Part shown: in pieces, positions 1-8,469 of the stretch
Numbering within the stretch: the stretch's first letter is position 1
Layout: each line of letters opens with the position of its first letter
Assembly: GCF_000426765.1 (NCBI RefSeq)
Contig: NZ_AUFZ01000004.1
Span: forward strand, 27,385 to 91,384
Source of the DNA: Vibrio litoralis DSM 17657
Lineage (GTDB): Bacteria; Pseudomonadota; Gammaproteobacteria; Enterobacterales; Vibrionaceae
Reading direction: 5' to 3'
Length of the DNA: 64,000 bases
The notes under the pieces: generated by a model
The model's input: only the letters and a program-made list of their open reading frames with translations
Told to the model about the DNA's origin: nothing
The model's database searches: none
Position numbers and translations under genes: made by a program

Positions 1-110
1 TGGCTTTGAACAACACCGGCGCTTTTTAACAGTAATGTTGGGTTTTGACCATAACTTTTGACAACCTCTTCAAAGCCTTCTAAGCAAGCGGCACGAATAA
101 AACAAGTCAT
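1..110 (-). CDS. AraC-family regulator with arabinose-binding-like N-terminus (partial, N-terminal 36 residues)
   Basis: Only the start of the gene is inside the window; it reads off the left edge. The translation begins MTCFIRAACLEGFEEVV and continues through GQNPTLLLKSAGV, the pattern seen at the N-terminus of AraC regulators that carry the PF12625-type sensor domain. The gene is divergent from the aldehyde dehydrogenase/GMC oxidoreductase pair, with 184 bp between the starts, so regulation of that pair is plausible. The DNA-binding HTH domain is outside the window, so the family call rests on a short stretch. Confidence 0.6.
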   Translation of the reverse strand, partial: MTCFIRAACLEGFEEVVKSYGQNPTLLLKSAGVVQS

Positions 111-294
111 GTATTTTACCTCCGATGTTAAGCCAATGTGATCAAATTCTACTTATTGTTCTTTCATGTCCTAAATAATCAAGTGTGCGTCCTAAAAAGT
201 CAAATCGATTGCTCTGTCTTAATATAAACTGAATCATATATTGATAATTTTAAAGATATGAAATCGAGAAAAACCAGCATTGAGGTAACGTAAT

Positions 295-1743
295 ATGAAT
301 CAAACCGCAGAACAGCTTTTAGAAGAAAACCCAATCGAGAACAGTGTGATGCTTCAAGAAGCATTAACACTTCAAAAGCAAGCATTTAATCAGTATGGGC
401 AGGAAAGTTATCAAGAGCGTAAAGCGCATTTGCAAAGCCTAAAAAGCCTTCTTATGGATAACCGTGAAGCGATTTCAGAGGCAATTAATAAGGACTACGG
501 AAATCGTTCTCATCATGAAACGTTATTTGCGGAGGTGATTACGGTTGCTGATGATATTTCATCGACGATTAAGCATTTAAAGAAATGGATGAAAGTACAA
601 CGACGTAAAGTTGATCATACCGTTTATTTTGGTGCGAAAAACCGAGTGATTCCTCAAGCTATTGGTGTCGTTGGATTTATTGTTCCATGGAATTTCCCAA
701 TTAACTTAAGTTTTTCCGGTTTATCTGCCGCTTTTGCTGCGGGTAACCGTGCGATGGTAAAAATGTCAGAAAATTCGATTCACTTAACTGAATTATTGAA
801 AGAACTTACGCCGAAATATTTCAAGCCAGAAAAGTTACAGTTCTTTACTGAAACAGGGACGGTTGGTATTGAGTTTTCGAAGTTACCTTTTGATCATTTA
901 ATGTTTACGGGCTCAGGAGCAACTGGTCGTAAAGTGATGGCCGCTTGTGCTGAGAACTTAACCCCTGTGACATTAGAACTGGGCGGTAAGTCTCCAGCGG
1001 TGATCGATCCTAAGTACCCAATGACGAAGGCCGTTGAGCGTATTATGTTTGTAAAACAGTTCAACGCTGGGCAAATTTGTACTAACGTTGATTATACGTT
1101 TGTTCATGAAACACAACGCGAAGCGTTTATTAAAGAGTCTGAAAAATGGGTCGTAAAACATTGCCCTGACATTCAGCATAAAGATTACACCTCAATTATT
1201 GATGACACCGCTTTCCAACGTTTGTTGGACACAGTTGAAGATGCCAAGAATAAAGGGGCAACAGTTGTCAATTTAAGTAATCAACCAGCCGATCCCGTTA
1301 CACGTAAGTTTCCCGTAACCTTCATTCTGGATGCCACCGACGACATGATCATTTCGCAACGGGAGACCTTTGGCCCGATTTTAATGGTGAAGACTTATCA
1401 GCAACCAGAAGAGGTCATTGATTATATTATTCAACGTGATCGCCCATTAGCCTTCTACCCATTTAGCAATGATAAAGTTTTGGTCGATCGTTATATTCAA
1501 TCGGTCTTATCCGGTGGCGTATCAGTGAATGATGCATTATTCCATGTCGGTCAGCACGATTTGCCATTTGGCGGGATTGGCGGCAGTGGTATGGGGCATT
1601 ACCACGGTTATGAAGGGTTCTTGACCTTTTCGAAATTACGTCCGGTCTTTTACCAAGCCAGTTTTTCGAGCATTAAGTTTATGGCTCCCCCTTATGGAAA
1701 ATTCGCCACAAGAGTGATGAACTTAATGGCGAAAATTAAATAA
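295..1743 (+). CDS. NAD(P)-dependent aldehyde dehydrogenase, coniferyl-aldehyde dehydrogenase type
   Basis: A soluble 482-residue aldehyde dehydrogenase oxidising an aldehyde to the acid with NAD(P)+. Visible motifs are PWNFP (131-135), FTGS (204-207), the general base E228 in ELGGKSP, and the catalytic C262 in GQICTNVDY. Length and the C-terminal LPFGGIGGSGMGHYHG segment match the CalB-like class (coniferyl aldehyde dehydrogenase), which also includes general fatty-aldehyde enzymes. The start is preceded by GAGGTAACG. A GMC oxidoreductase follows 63 bp downstream on the same strand, suggesting an alcohol-to-aldehyde-to-acid pair. The true substrate cannot be read from sequence. Confidence 0.88.
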   Translation: MNQTAEQLLEENPIENSVMLQEALTLQKQAFNQYGQESYQERKAHLQSLKSLLMDNREAISEAINKDYGNRSHHETLFAEVITVADDISSTIKHLKKWMKVQRRKVDHTVYFGAKNRVIPQAIGVVGFIVPWNFPINLSFSGLSAAFAAGNRAMVKMSENSIHLTELLKELTPKYFKPEKLQFFTETGTVGIEFSKLPFDHLMFTGSGATGRKVMAACAENLTPVTLELGGKSPAVIDPKYPMTKAVERIMFVKQFNAGQICTNVDYTFVHETQREAFIKESEKWVVKHCPDIQHKDYTSIIDDTAFQRLLDTVEDAKNKGATVVNLSNQPADPVTRKFPVTFILDATDDMIISQRETFGPILMVKTYQQPEEVIDYIIQRDRPLAFYPFSNDKVLVDRYIQSVLSGGVSVNDALFHVGQHDLPFGGIGGSGMGHYHGYEGFLTFSKLRPVFYQASFSSIKFMAPPYGKFATRVMNLMAKIK

Positions 1744-1806
1744 TAAAACCAATACGTGAAACAAATCGAATAATAAAAATTATAAGAAACAAAAGGATGA
1801 GGCAAT

Positions 1807-3528
1807 ATGATGGAACATAATAACTTTGATTTTGACCAAGTAATTATTGGTTCAGGTTTTGGTGGCTCAGTCAGTGCATTACGCTTAACTGAAAAAGGCC
1901 ACCGTGTCCTTATTTTAGAAATGGGCAAACGTCGCAATGATAAAGATTTCGCTAAAACGAATTTAGATAAAAAGAACTACATGTGGATGCCGCAAATCGG
2001 TTGGAAGGGGGTGACGAAGTTTACTTATAACAATAAAGCCAGCATCATTCACGGCATTGGCGTGGGCGGGGGCTCTCAAGTTTATGCGAATGTGCACCTT
2101 ATTCCTGAAGATGAAGTATTTTCGTCTCCTGCTTGGAGTAAAACCCGTTCTGATTGGAAAGATACCCTCGCACCTTATTATTCACTCGCTCAACGTATGT
2201 TGGGTACAACCCATAATGAATATACCAATATTGCCGATGATACTTTAAGAGAAGTCGCAGAAGAGATGGGCTACGGTGATAGCTTTAAAACCGTTGATAC
2301 CGGCGTTTTCTTCCCTCAATCAGAAGGTAAGTTCGGCCAGTCATTTAAAGATCCTTACTTTAATGGCGATGGCCCTGAACGTTCAACTTGTAAGTTATGC
2401 GGTAGCTGTATTATTGGTTGTCGCTACAATGCAAAAAATACCTTGATGAAAAACTATCTGTATTTTGCCGAGCGTAACGGAGCAGAAATTCGTCCTGAGT
2501 CGACTGTGACGAAAATCGAACCACTAGGAAGCAAAGATGGCAGTGATGGATATTTAATTACCGTTAAAGAGAGTAATGATAGCGGTAAGCGAGAGTACAC
2601 CATTCGTACCCGTGGTGTTGTTGTCTCGGCCGGTGTGATGGGCACGATTCCGTTATTACTTCGAATGAGAGATAAGCTTAAAACGCTGCCCAATATATCG
2701 AAAAACTTAGGTCAAGAAGTTCGCACCAACTCGGAAACATTAACAACGGCCAATAATATGAATGCTAAGGTCAGTGAGGGGGTGAGTATCAGTTCATTTA
2801 TTTCAGTGGATGATACAACGAACGTGGAAATTACTCGTTTTCGTGAAGGTTCAGATGGGACATGGTTATATCTACCCTATGTCCCTATGGTGACAGGGCA
2901 AGGCATGGTACGAATTGGAAAAATGCTGAAAAATACCCTTTTGCACCCAGTCAAAACCTTCAAAGTCTTGAGACCAAAAGGGAAGGCTGTGAATTCAATT
3001 TTGTTATTAGTGATGCAAAAGTCAGAAGCGTTTGTTCACTTCGAATGGCGTAGAAAATGGTATCGAGGCTTTAAAAAAGATATTACCTTTGTACAAAATG
3101 AGGGAGATACACCTCTTAAAGTGTCATTTCCAGCAGCAGAAAAAGCAACTAAGCTGTATTCTGAAAAACTGGGAGGTGAGCCGGGTTCTGCTTTAGCTGA
3201 AATAGTCACAGGCGCACCAATGACCGCCCATATTATGAGTGGTGTGGCGATTGGCACGGGCCCAGAAAATGGTGTGGTGGATGAAAGTGGCCAAGTATTT
3301 GGTTATAAAAATCTACGAGTGATTGATGGCTCGATTATTCCAGGGAACCTTGGGGTAAACCCCTCACTAACCATTACAGCGCTGTCTGAATATGCAATGA
3401 GCCGTATTCCTGTGTTTAATCAAGAACGCGCAAATAAAATTAAGCCGATCCATTTCTCTGAACCGTTAGCCGGGCAGGTGTCCAAATTAAAAGGTTCGGG
3501 TGATTTGGTCGCAATGATCCAACAGTAG
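1807..3528 (+). CDS. GMC-family FAD-dependent oxidoreductase (cholesterol-oxidase-like)
   Basis: A 573-residue flavoprotein. The N-terminal FAD-binding motif GSGFGGS lies at 15-21, and the C-terminal GMC signature includes NLRVIDGSIIPGNLGVNPSLTITALSE read in pieces. A cysteine-rich segment, CKLCGSCIIGC followed by NAKNTL, lies near residue 200; this is shared with the cholesterol oxidase/GMC branch and resembles an iron-sulfur ligand set, though no cluster role is proven. RBS AAGGATGAGG precedes ATG-ATG, so either of the first two Met codons may be used. It is probably co-transcribed with the upstream aldehyde dehydrogenase, making an alcohol substrate likely. No signal peptide is seen. Confidence 0.85.
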   Translation: MMEHNNFDFDQVIIGSGFGGSVSALRLTEKGHRVLILEMGKRRNDKDFAKTNLDKKNYMWMPQIGWKGVTKFTYNNKASIIHGIGVGGGSQVYANVHLIPEDEVFSSPAWSKTRSDWKDTLAPYYSLAQRMLGTTHNEYTNIADDTLREVAEEMGYGDSFKTVDTGVFFPQSEGKFGQSFKDPYFNGDGPERSTCKLCGSCIIGCRYNAKNTLMKNYLYFAERNGAEIRPESTVTKIEPLGSKDGSDGYLITVKESNDSGKREYTIRTRGVVVSAGVMGTIPLLLRMRDKLKTLPNISKNLGQEVRTNSETLTTANNMNAKVSEGVSISSFISVDDTTNVEITRFREGSDGTWLYLPYVPMVTGQGMVRIGKMLKNTLLHPVKTFKVLRPKGKAVNSILLLVMQKSEAFVHFEWRRKWYRGFKKDITFVQNEGDTPLKVSFPAAEKATKLYSEKLGGEPGSALAEIVTGAPMTAHIMSGVAIGTGPENGVVDESGQVFGYKNLRVIDGSIIPGNLGVNPSLTITALSEYAMSRIPVFNQERANKIKPIHFSEPLAGQVSKLKGSGDLVAMIQQ

Positions 3529-3544
3529 GTTGATGTGATAAAAA

Positions 3545-3573
3545 TACCCCTTGAACGTTTTGCTCAAGGGGTA
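3545..3573. terminator. Bidirectional hairpin terminator between convergent genes
   Basis: Inverted repeat TACCCCTTGA / TCAAGGGGTA with a 9-nt loop sits between the convergent GMC oxidoreductase and FrnE-like genes. A-rich and T-rich flanks on either side suit termination in both directions. Confidence 0.7.
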
Positions 3574-3612
3574 ATTAATATTCAGTTGAAATGTAGTGAT
3601 TGTCTGGAGAGG

Positions 3613-4275
3613 CTATTTTTCAGAAGAATCTTCGCTAAGATAATGCTTCAATATTTCTTCATAGCTTTCGACGCTTTGTGCACCGGTTAAGCCTTTTTCA
3701 TTGTTAAACACAATCGTCGGCACGCCAGAGATATCCATTTCACGCCACTGATCTTCAATTACATCTAACTTATCGTGTTCAGCGGTATCATGCAGGTAGG
3801 CGATCATTTCATCGACTTCTAAACCCACTTTCTCACCGATATCCAGTAGTACGTCAGTATCAGAAATATTTTTGCCATCTGTAAAGTAAGCGGTGAAAAG
3901 GGCAATTTTAAGCTGAGTTTGTAAGCCTACTGAGTGAGCGTAGTCTAATAGAATATGACATTGGCGAGTATTGTAGATTCGGGTTTCATCGGTAAAGTTA
4001 AACTCGAAGCCGACAGATTTTCCAAACTCGATTAAACGTTGACGATTTTGCTCACTTTCTTCGGCTGAAGCGCCATATTTTCTCGCAATATGCTCACGTA
4101 AATTTTCGCCTTCTGGCGGCATATCTGGATTTAGCTCAAACGGATACCATTCAATATCAATACGATCTTGCCAGTTGTTTTTAACTACGGCATCTTTAAG
4201 GTGTTTAACCCCAATGACGCACCATGGACAGACCACGTCAGAAATAATATCAATTTTGAGTTTCGAATTAGACAT
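3613..4275 (-). CDS. DsbA-family oxidoreductase, FrnE / 2-hydroxychromene-2-carboxylate isomerase-like
   Basis: A 220-residue cytoplasmic thioredoxin-fold protein without a signal peptide. DVVCPWCVIG near residue 14 is the CPWC active-site motif, and SGVPTIVFN near 185 is the cis-proline loop. Between them is the all-helical insertion typical of the DSBA/FrnE class. Members act in thiol-disulfide exchange, oxidative-stress tolerance or polyketide chemistry; which applies here is unknown. It is a single gene, convergent with the upstream GMC gene and divergent from pxpB. Confidence 0.88.
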   Translation of the reverse strand: MSNSKLKIDIISDVVCPWCVIGVKHLKDAVVKNNWQDRIDIEWYPFELNPDMPPEGENLREHIARKYGASAEESEQNRQRLIEFGKSVGFEFNFTDETRIYNTRQCHILLDYAHSVGLQTQLKIALFTAYFTDGKNISDTDVLLDIGEKVGLEVDEMIAYLHDTAEHDKLDVIEDQWREMDISGVPTIVFNNEKGLTGAQSVESYEEILKHYLSEDSSEK

Positions 4276-4384
4276 ACCACTACCTTGTCGGAAATTTTAA
4301 TATTCGATTCATTATGAAAGATCCAATGCTACAGTCAAGTTGTAAGTGATCTAGTAGGACAGAGAATGAAATGCAAGGAATCGC

Positions 4385-5137
4385 ATGAAAACACAGATAA
4401 TCAGTGAAAATACCATTATGGTGTATTTTACCAACACTATTAATGCTGAAACTTCAGAGAAAGTGACTCAAGCGCTCTATACTCTGCAAAGCTCGCTGGG
4501 CGATTTTATCCTTGATGCGATTCCTTCCTATCACTCGATTCTTATTACTGTCGATATTCTACAAACGGCAATGGCCGATTTTCAGCAGCAAGTTGAAGTG
4601 TTACTCAATCAGCCTTCTTCTACTTCAATTTCGTTGCAACACTTAGAAATCGAATTGCCAGTCTATTACGGTGAAGATGTCGCGTTAGATGCCGCTGAAG
4701 TTTGTGAGCATAGCGGCTTGTCATGGGCAGAAGTGGCAGAAGTGCATAGTCAGATAACTTACCGAGTCTATGCGATTGGATTTGCACCGGGATTTGCTTA
4801 TTTAGGCAATCTAGATAGTCGTTTGCAAATGCCGAGAAAAAGTACACCACGCTCACGAGTTCCTAAAGGCAGTGTCGCCATCGCTGAGCAGCAAACCGCT
4901 GTCTACCCTAAAGCTTCACCCGGTGGTTGGCACATTATTGGCCGTACGCCAATCTCGCTGGTGGATTTTGAGCGAGACAATTTATCGCTGTTTTACATCG
5001 GTGCACAGGTTCGCTTTAAAGCTATCTCACGTCAGCAGTTTCTCGATATGGGCGGAGATCTTGATGAAGATCTTGGTTTAACAGGACAGCCTGATTCGGG
5101 TGGATTGTCTGGTAAAGATAAGAGGGCAAAATCATGA
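4385..5137 (+). CDS. pxpB: 5-oxoprolinase subunit B
   Basis: A 250-residue KipI/DUF213-family protein, subunit of the ATP-dependent 5-oxoprolinase PxpABC that converts 5-oxoproline to glutamate. The family hallmark GFAPGFAYLGNL (about 132-143) and the PRKSTPRSRVPKGSVA and PGGWHIIGRTP stretches are present. The C-terminus overlaps pxpC by 4 nt (ATGA), indicating translational coupling. About 20 residues beyond the last conserved segment are charged and low complexity. PxpA (LamB/YcsF) is not adjacent in this window, so it must lie elsewhere for an active enzyme. Confidence 0.92.
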   Translation: MKTQIISENTIMVYFTNTINAETSEKVTQALYTLQSSLGDFILDAIPSYHSILITVDILQTAMADFQQQVEVLLNQPSSTSISLQHLEIELPVYYGEDVALDAAEVCEHSGLSWAEVAEVHSQITYRVYAIGFAPGFAYLGNLDSRLQMPRKSTPRSRVPKGSVAIAEQQTAVYPKASPGGWHIIGRTPISLVDFERDNLSLFYIGAQVRFKAISRQQFLDMGGDLDEDLGLTGQPDSGGLSGKDKRAKS

Positions 5138-6087
5138 CATTAAAAGTACTCAATGCCGGCCCTTTAAGTTTGCTGCAAGATACTGGGCGAATGGGCTTTC
5201 AAGGAATAGGCGCAGCAGTCGGTGGGCCGATGGATGAACATGCCTTTCACTGGGCCAATCATCTACTTGGTAATGATGTGAATGCTGCGCAAATAGAGAT
5301 TACTCTAGGTCTGTTTCAATGTGAGTTTAAACAGCCGACACAAATAGCACTGGCTGGCGCGGATATGTTTGCCGAACTGGATGGCGAGCCAATCCAATCT
5401 TGGGCGAGCTATCGCGTTAAAGCCGGCTCTATTCTAAAGTGTAAAACTTCCCGGAAAGGTGTTCGAGCTTATCTCGCCATTCAACATGGTTTTGACGTCG
5501 GCCAAGTATTAGAAAGTTGCTCTACTGTGATGCGAGATGACATCGGTGGTTTAGATGGCCGAGGTGAACCGCTAACTAAAGGGGATGAAATTGCTTATCG
5601 CGTAGCTAAGTACAATCGACTACGCCAAGTGCCAACAGAATTTATTCCGCACTATCCAGAATTAACCGCCACAACGACTCCTGGCATACTAGATATGATT
5701 GCCACTTATCAATATGAGCAGTTTTCTCAAGCCGCCCGACAGCAATTTTTTAACGGCATTTATACCGTCAGCTCAAACAGTGATCGTATGGGCTATCGAT
5801 TATCCGGTGATAGCGTTGAATATGACGGTGAAAGCTTAATTTCCGAAGGTATTGCACTCGGCGCGATCCAAATCCCAAGCGATGGTCAACCAATCGTGTT
5901 AATGGCGGATCATCAAACCATAGGCGGCTATCCGAAAATCGGCTGCCTAACCAGAACAAGCATCAGCAAACTCGCCCAATGCCCACCGGGTACAAAAGTG
6001 CAGTTTCAATTGGTTAAACGCGAGAAAGCAGAACAGCAATACCGGGAAATGTTGAGGTTTTTTGTAGGGGAAGTAACAACCTTATAA
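5134..6087 (+). CDS. pxpC: 5-oxoprolinase subunit C
   Basis: A 317-residue biotin-dependent-carboxyltransferase-like (KipA/AHS2) protein. Recognised by GPLSLLQDTGRMGFQGIGA at the start, then GGPMDEHAFHWAN, SNSDRMGYRLSG, and the C-terminal LMADHQTIGGYPKIG. It forms the catalytic assembly with PxpB for ATP-dependent opening of 5-oxoproline, a damaged-glutamine product. It is translationally coupled to pxpB by a 4-nt overlap and is convergent with the downstream DMT gene. Confidence 0.92.
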   Translation: MTLKVLNAGPLSLLQDTGRMGFQGIGAAVGGPMDEHAFHWANHLLGNDVNAAQIEITLGLFQCEFKQPTQIALAGADMFAELDGEPIQSWASYRVKAGSILKCKTSRKGVRAYLAIQHGFDVGQVLESCSTVMRDDIGGLDGRGEPLTKGDEIAYRVAKYNRLRQVPTEFIPHYPELTATTTPGILDMIATYQYEQFSQAARQQFFNGIYTVSSNSDRMGYRLSGDSVEYDGESLISEGIALGAIQIPSDGQPIVLMADHQTIGGYPKIGCLTRTSISKLAQCPPGTKVQFQLVKREKAEQQYREMLRFFVGEVTTL

Positions 6088-6091
6088 TCTA

Positions 6092-6178
6092 CTTATCACG
6101 CGGAGAGTGTTGGAATTGTTTTTCGTTATGCGTGAACTACTAAACATAAAGCGACCACAAATCATTCCCTCCCTTTAA
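6092..6178. repeat. Dispersed 87-bp repeat, copy 1
   Basis: This stretch aligns without gaps of note to 13412-13498. Shared blocks include ATCACGCG, ACTAAACA, CACAAAT and TCCCTCCCTTTA. It is the only content of the short pxpC-DMT intergenic space. Confidence 0.6.
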
Positions 6179-6218
6179 CTAGTAAAAAGGCTCACAGTCA
6201 ATCCTGAGAATAAGCTCG

Positions 6219-7082
6219 TTACTGGCTTAAGCGCAAGATGAGAATACCGACTACGGCGGCTGTAATACCGATAACTTCTTGACGGGTGAAAGGCTCTTTC
6301 AATATTAAGCGAGTGTATAGCAAAATAATTAAAATATTCATTGCTGAAATTGCCGATACCAAACCGGTTGTGCCCAAAGAGAAAGCACTTAATATCGCGA
6401 CCATCCCGGCCATATTGGTTAAGCCGACCGCCATACCACAACCGAATGTTTTAAGTTCTGACCAAGAGCCTTTGTGGTTCGTTCTAAAATTCGAGCGGCT
6501 TTTAAGCCAACTCATAGCAAATAGCAGGCTACCAAAACCAAACATTAAGGTTAGAGTGGCAAATATGTCAGCATCTAATCGAGTCGATTGTTTTCCTAAC
6601 ATGTCATTAAATGAAAAGCATAAGGCGGCAAGTAGCCCCCATTGCGCTCCTTGTAAGTTGGATAAGGAAATATCATTCGAATAACGGATAATATAAAGTC
6701 CAGAAAATATCACTGCAAAACCTACCATTTGTACAGTGGTTAAGGTCTCGTTCCACAATAAGAAAGCAAATAAGACGACAAATAAAGGTGGAAGCCCTGA
6801 AAGTACGCTGATCAATGAGGCCTTACCCACCGAAAACCCTTTATGCAGAGCTGCGTTTGCCATAAAAGATCCAAAACCAAGGGCCAAACCAACACCAACC
6901 TCAGCCCATGATTGCCATTGTTGTCCGAGCATATACATGGTGGTTCCACTAATCATAAATCCGACAAAAAACACCCCAAACAGCATCAGGTCACGATGCA
7001 AGTTTTGGCGTGATGTCCATTGGTACATGATACCTCTAGCTCCAAAAAAAGTGGCGGCGAGTAAGGCGTAAACTATCCACAT
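6219..7082 (-). CDS. DMT-superfamily EamA-type transporter
   Basis: A 287-residue inner-membrane protein with about ten hydrophobic segments arranged as two EamA halves. The second half begins around residue 150 after a short polar link, and it ends in a small basic/hydrophobic tail typical of drug/metabolite exporters. Substrate is not predictable. The first residues MWIVYALLAATFFGARGIMYQW start directly in the first membrane span. It is transcribed alone, convergent with pxpC. Confidence 0.85.
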   Translation of the reverse strand: MWIVYALLAATFFGARGIMYQWTSRQNLHRDLMLFGVFFVGFMISGTTMYMLGQQWQSWAEVGVGLALGFGSFMANAALHKGFSVGKASLISVLSGLPPLFVVLFAFLLWNETLTTVQMVGFAVIFSGLYIIRYSNDISLSNLQGAQWGLLAALCFSFNDMLGKQSTRLDADIFATLTLMFGFGSLLFAMSWLKSRSNFRTNHKGSWSELKTFGCGMAVGLTNMAGMVAILSAFSLGTTGLVSAISAMNILIILLYTRLILKEPFTRQEVIGITAAVVGILILRLSQ

Positions 7083-7337
7083 AATTGATTCTCTTTAAAA
7101 GTCTGGTTGGACGTCATGGTGATATATTTGTCAATATAATTAAGTTTTCATGATAAAAAAGCATAAGCGTAAGTGCTCAAACATTTATTGGTTATATAGG
7201 TTTCATCATAAACAGTAATACTTCGTTGTAAAAGGTCGATTAAAGTTTAAATGTTAAAAAATTCAATTGGTTACGTTTTATGTGTTAGGTTTGGGTTTTT
7301 TAACAACTCTGACAAATCAGTGTTGATGAGCACATAC
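7083..7337. other. Intergenic stretch, no gene seen
   Basis: AT-rich spacer upstream of the DMT gene. I see no conserved ORF; a 79-codon plus-strand frame at 7251-7490 overlaps the better supported 34-codon gene on the other strand. The stretch ends at a minus-strand terminator. Confidence 0.5.
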
Positions 7338-7362
7338 AAAAAGCTGCGTTTAATCACGCAGC
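7338..7362 (-). terminator. Terminator of the 34-residue peptide gene
   Basis: Read on the minus strand: GCTGCG, 8-nt loop, CGCAGC, then TTTTT. It lies 28 bp after the stop codon of the small gene at 7390-7494, supporting transcription of that gene. Confidence 0.65.
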
Positions 7363-7389
7363 ATCATAATGTGTATGAATTCTATAGTA

Positions 7390-7494
7390 TTATTTCTTTC
7401 TTTTTCTTATTACCGCTTCAAATTCTGACTCTCTTTTTTGTCTTCTTTTCTCTTTTAAAGTTAAATTTGGTTTTTTCTTTTCATTTCTAGACAT
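7390..7494 (-). CDS. Small very basic peptide, 34 residues
   Basis: Translation starts MSRNEKKKPNLTLKEKRRQK and ends in IRKRKK. About half the residues are Lys or Arg. The ATG is preceded by AGGTGAT with a six-base spacer, a better RBS than many long genes here, and a clean terminator follows. Similar short MSRNEKKKP-type proteins occur in vibrios as I recall, without known function. High charge suggests nucleic-acid or ribosome association, which is inference. It could be co-transcribed with the gene 99 bp upstream. Confidence 0.6.
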   Translation of the reverse strand: MSRNEKKKPNLTLKEKRRQKRESEFEAVIRKRKK

Positions 7495-7593
7495 GATATC
7501 ACCTATTGATTAAGTAAAAATTAATATTTAAGATTAAATTTAAAGCTTCAATAGAAAATTACCTCCATAAAAATTTAACAATAACTATACTTG

Positions 7594-7983
7594 TTAAGAA
7601 TCAATGTTATTTATAGACTTTTCAGGCTTTACGCAAGTTATCTCATATCTTCTTGTTTTTCCTAGTATATATAAATTGAAAGTATCATTAACCTCTAACC
7701 CTAATATAGAGGAACCGAGTGGAGAATAGATTGAAATTAATCCATTATTAGGATTGTTCCTTTTATTGCATACTAGTATTACGTGAAACTTTCTATTTCG
7801 ACTTACATCGAATAAATAAACACGGTCACCTTTTTTTATTTTATGTTTAAAAGATTCTCCTTTCGATAATAACTCAATCTTATCTAAAATTGTAAGTAAA
7901 GTAGCAGGGGATTGAATGCTAAAAAAAACACTAGTAAGTAATTTATACTCAAGGTAAAGAAATAAATTATTAAAAATTTTCAT
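7594..7983 (-). CDS. GreA/GreB C-terminal-domain-like small protein
   Basis: A 129-residue protein from ATG at 7983 (a TTG nine bases earlier is possible). The C-terminal two thirds, KKGDRVYLFDV then GLISIYSPLGSSILGLEVND and YEITCVKPE, follows the PF01272 pattern of GreA/GreB and Rnk: strand, SPLG(R)-x-LLG, GD, and a terminal YEI strand. The N-terminal about 45 residues are hydrophobic/helical and too short for the Gre coiled coil, so transcript cleavage is unlikely. An Rnk-like RNA-polymerase-binding role is possible. GGAGG lies very close (2 nt) to ATG. The gene and surroundings are much more AT-rich than neighbours, suggesting transfer. Confidence 0.6.
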   Translation of the reverse strand: MKIFNNLFLYLEYKLLTSVFFSIQSPATLLTILDKIELLSKGESFKHKIKKGDRVYLFDVSRNRKFHVILVCNKRNNPNNGLISIYSPLGSSILGLEVNDTFNLYILGKTRRYEITCVKPEKSINNIDS

Positions 7984-8469
7984 TGCCTCCAAATTGAAAG
8001 AGGAATTGGTTAAAACTTCACTTGGTTAAAAGCATCCTATAAAACCTATTAACTAATTTAAATGTTTAGGGGGAAATAACAATATATTATATTGGTAATA
8101 ATATTTATTTTTAATTTTATTATATCAATAAGTTATACCTCTACTTGTTCACATGAAAACAACAGGTTAATTTTTTATTTTGTTAAATAAGAAGTTAGTA
8201 ACTAATTTGAATAGATTATATCAAGACAAAAAAAAGCTTCAAATTTAAAAAAGTAAAATAAATCAATTATTGGATGGAAATAATAAAAAAACCATTTTTT
8301 TGATATAAAAGAGCAAGCTTGTTTTTTAAAAAAATCTTTTATCCGAAAAACCATGAAATACAGGATAAAAAACCACTTAGATTAAATGTAAAAACAAAAG
8401 CTAGAACATGCTGATCTTGAGTCATTGCGTTTTGAACGCGTAGTGAGGCGTTATGTGCTCAATGTTTCT
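7984..8469. other. AT-rich intergenic stretch, no gene seen
   Basis: Long A- and T-runs on both strands, no ORF beyond a few codons, no tRNA-like or clear repeat structure. A short GCGTT/AACGC hairpin near 8429-8441 could weakly terminate yccS transcripts, but no T-tract adjoins it. Confidence 0.5.

Noticed and set aside
7251..7490. 79-codon plus-strand hydrophobic ORF
   Set aside because: Opposite the 34-codon gene at 7390-7494, which has an RBS and terminator. The plus frame is AT-driven Phe/Leu and has no RBS.
8425..8460. GAACGCGTAGTGAGGCGTTATGTG near the end of yccS, looking like an attC core
   Set aside because: No complementary R'' or L'' boxes could be found on either side, so it is probably chance.
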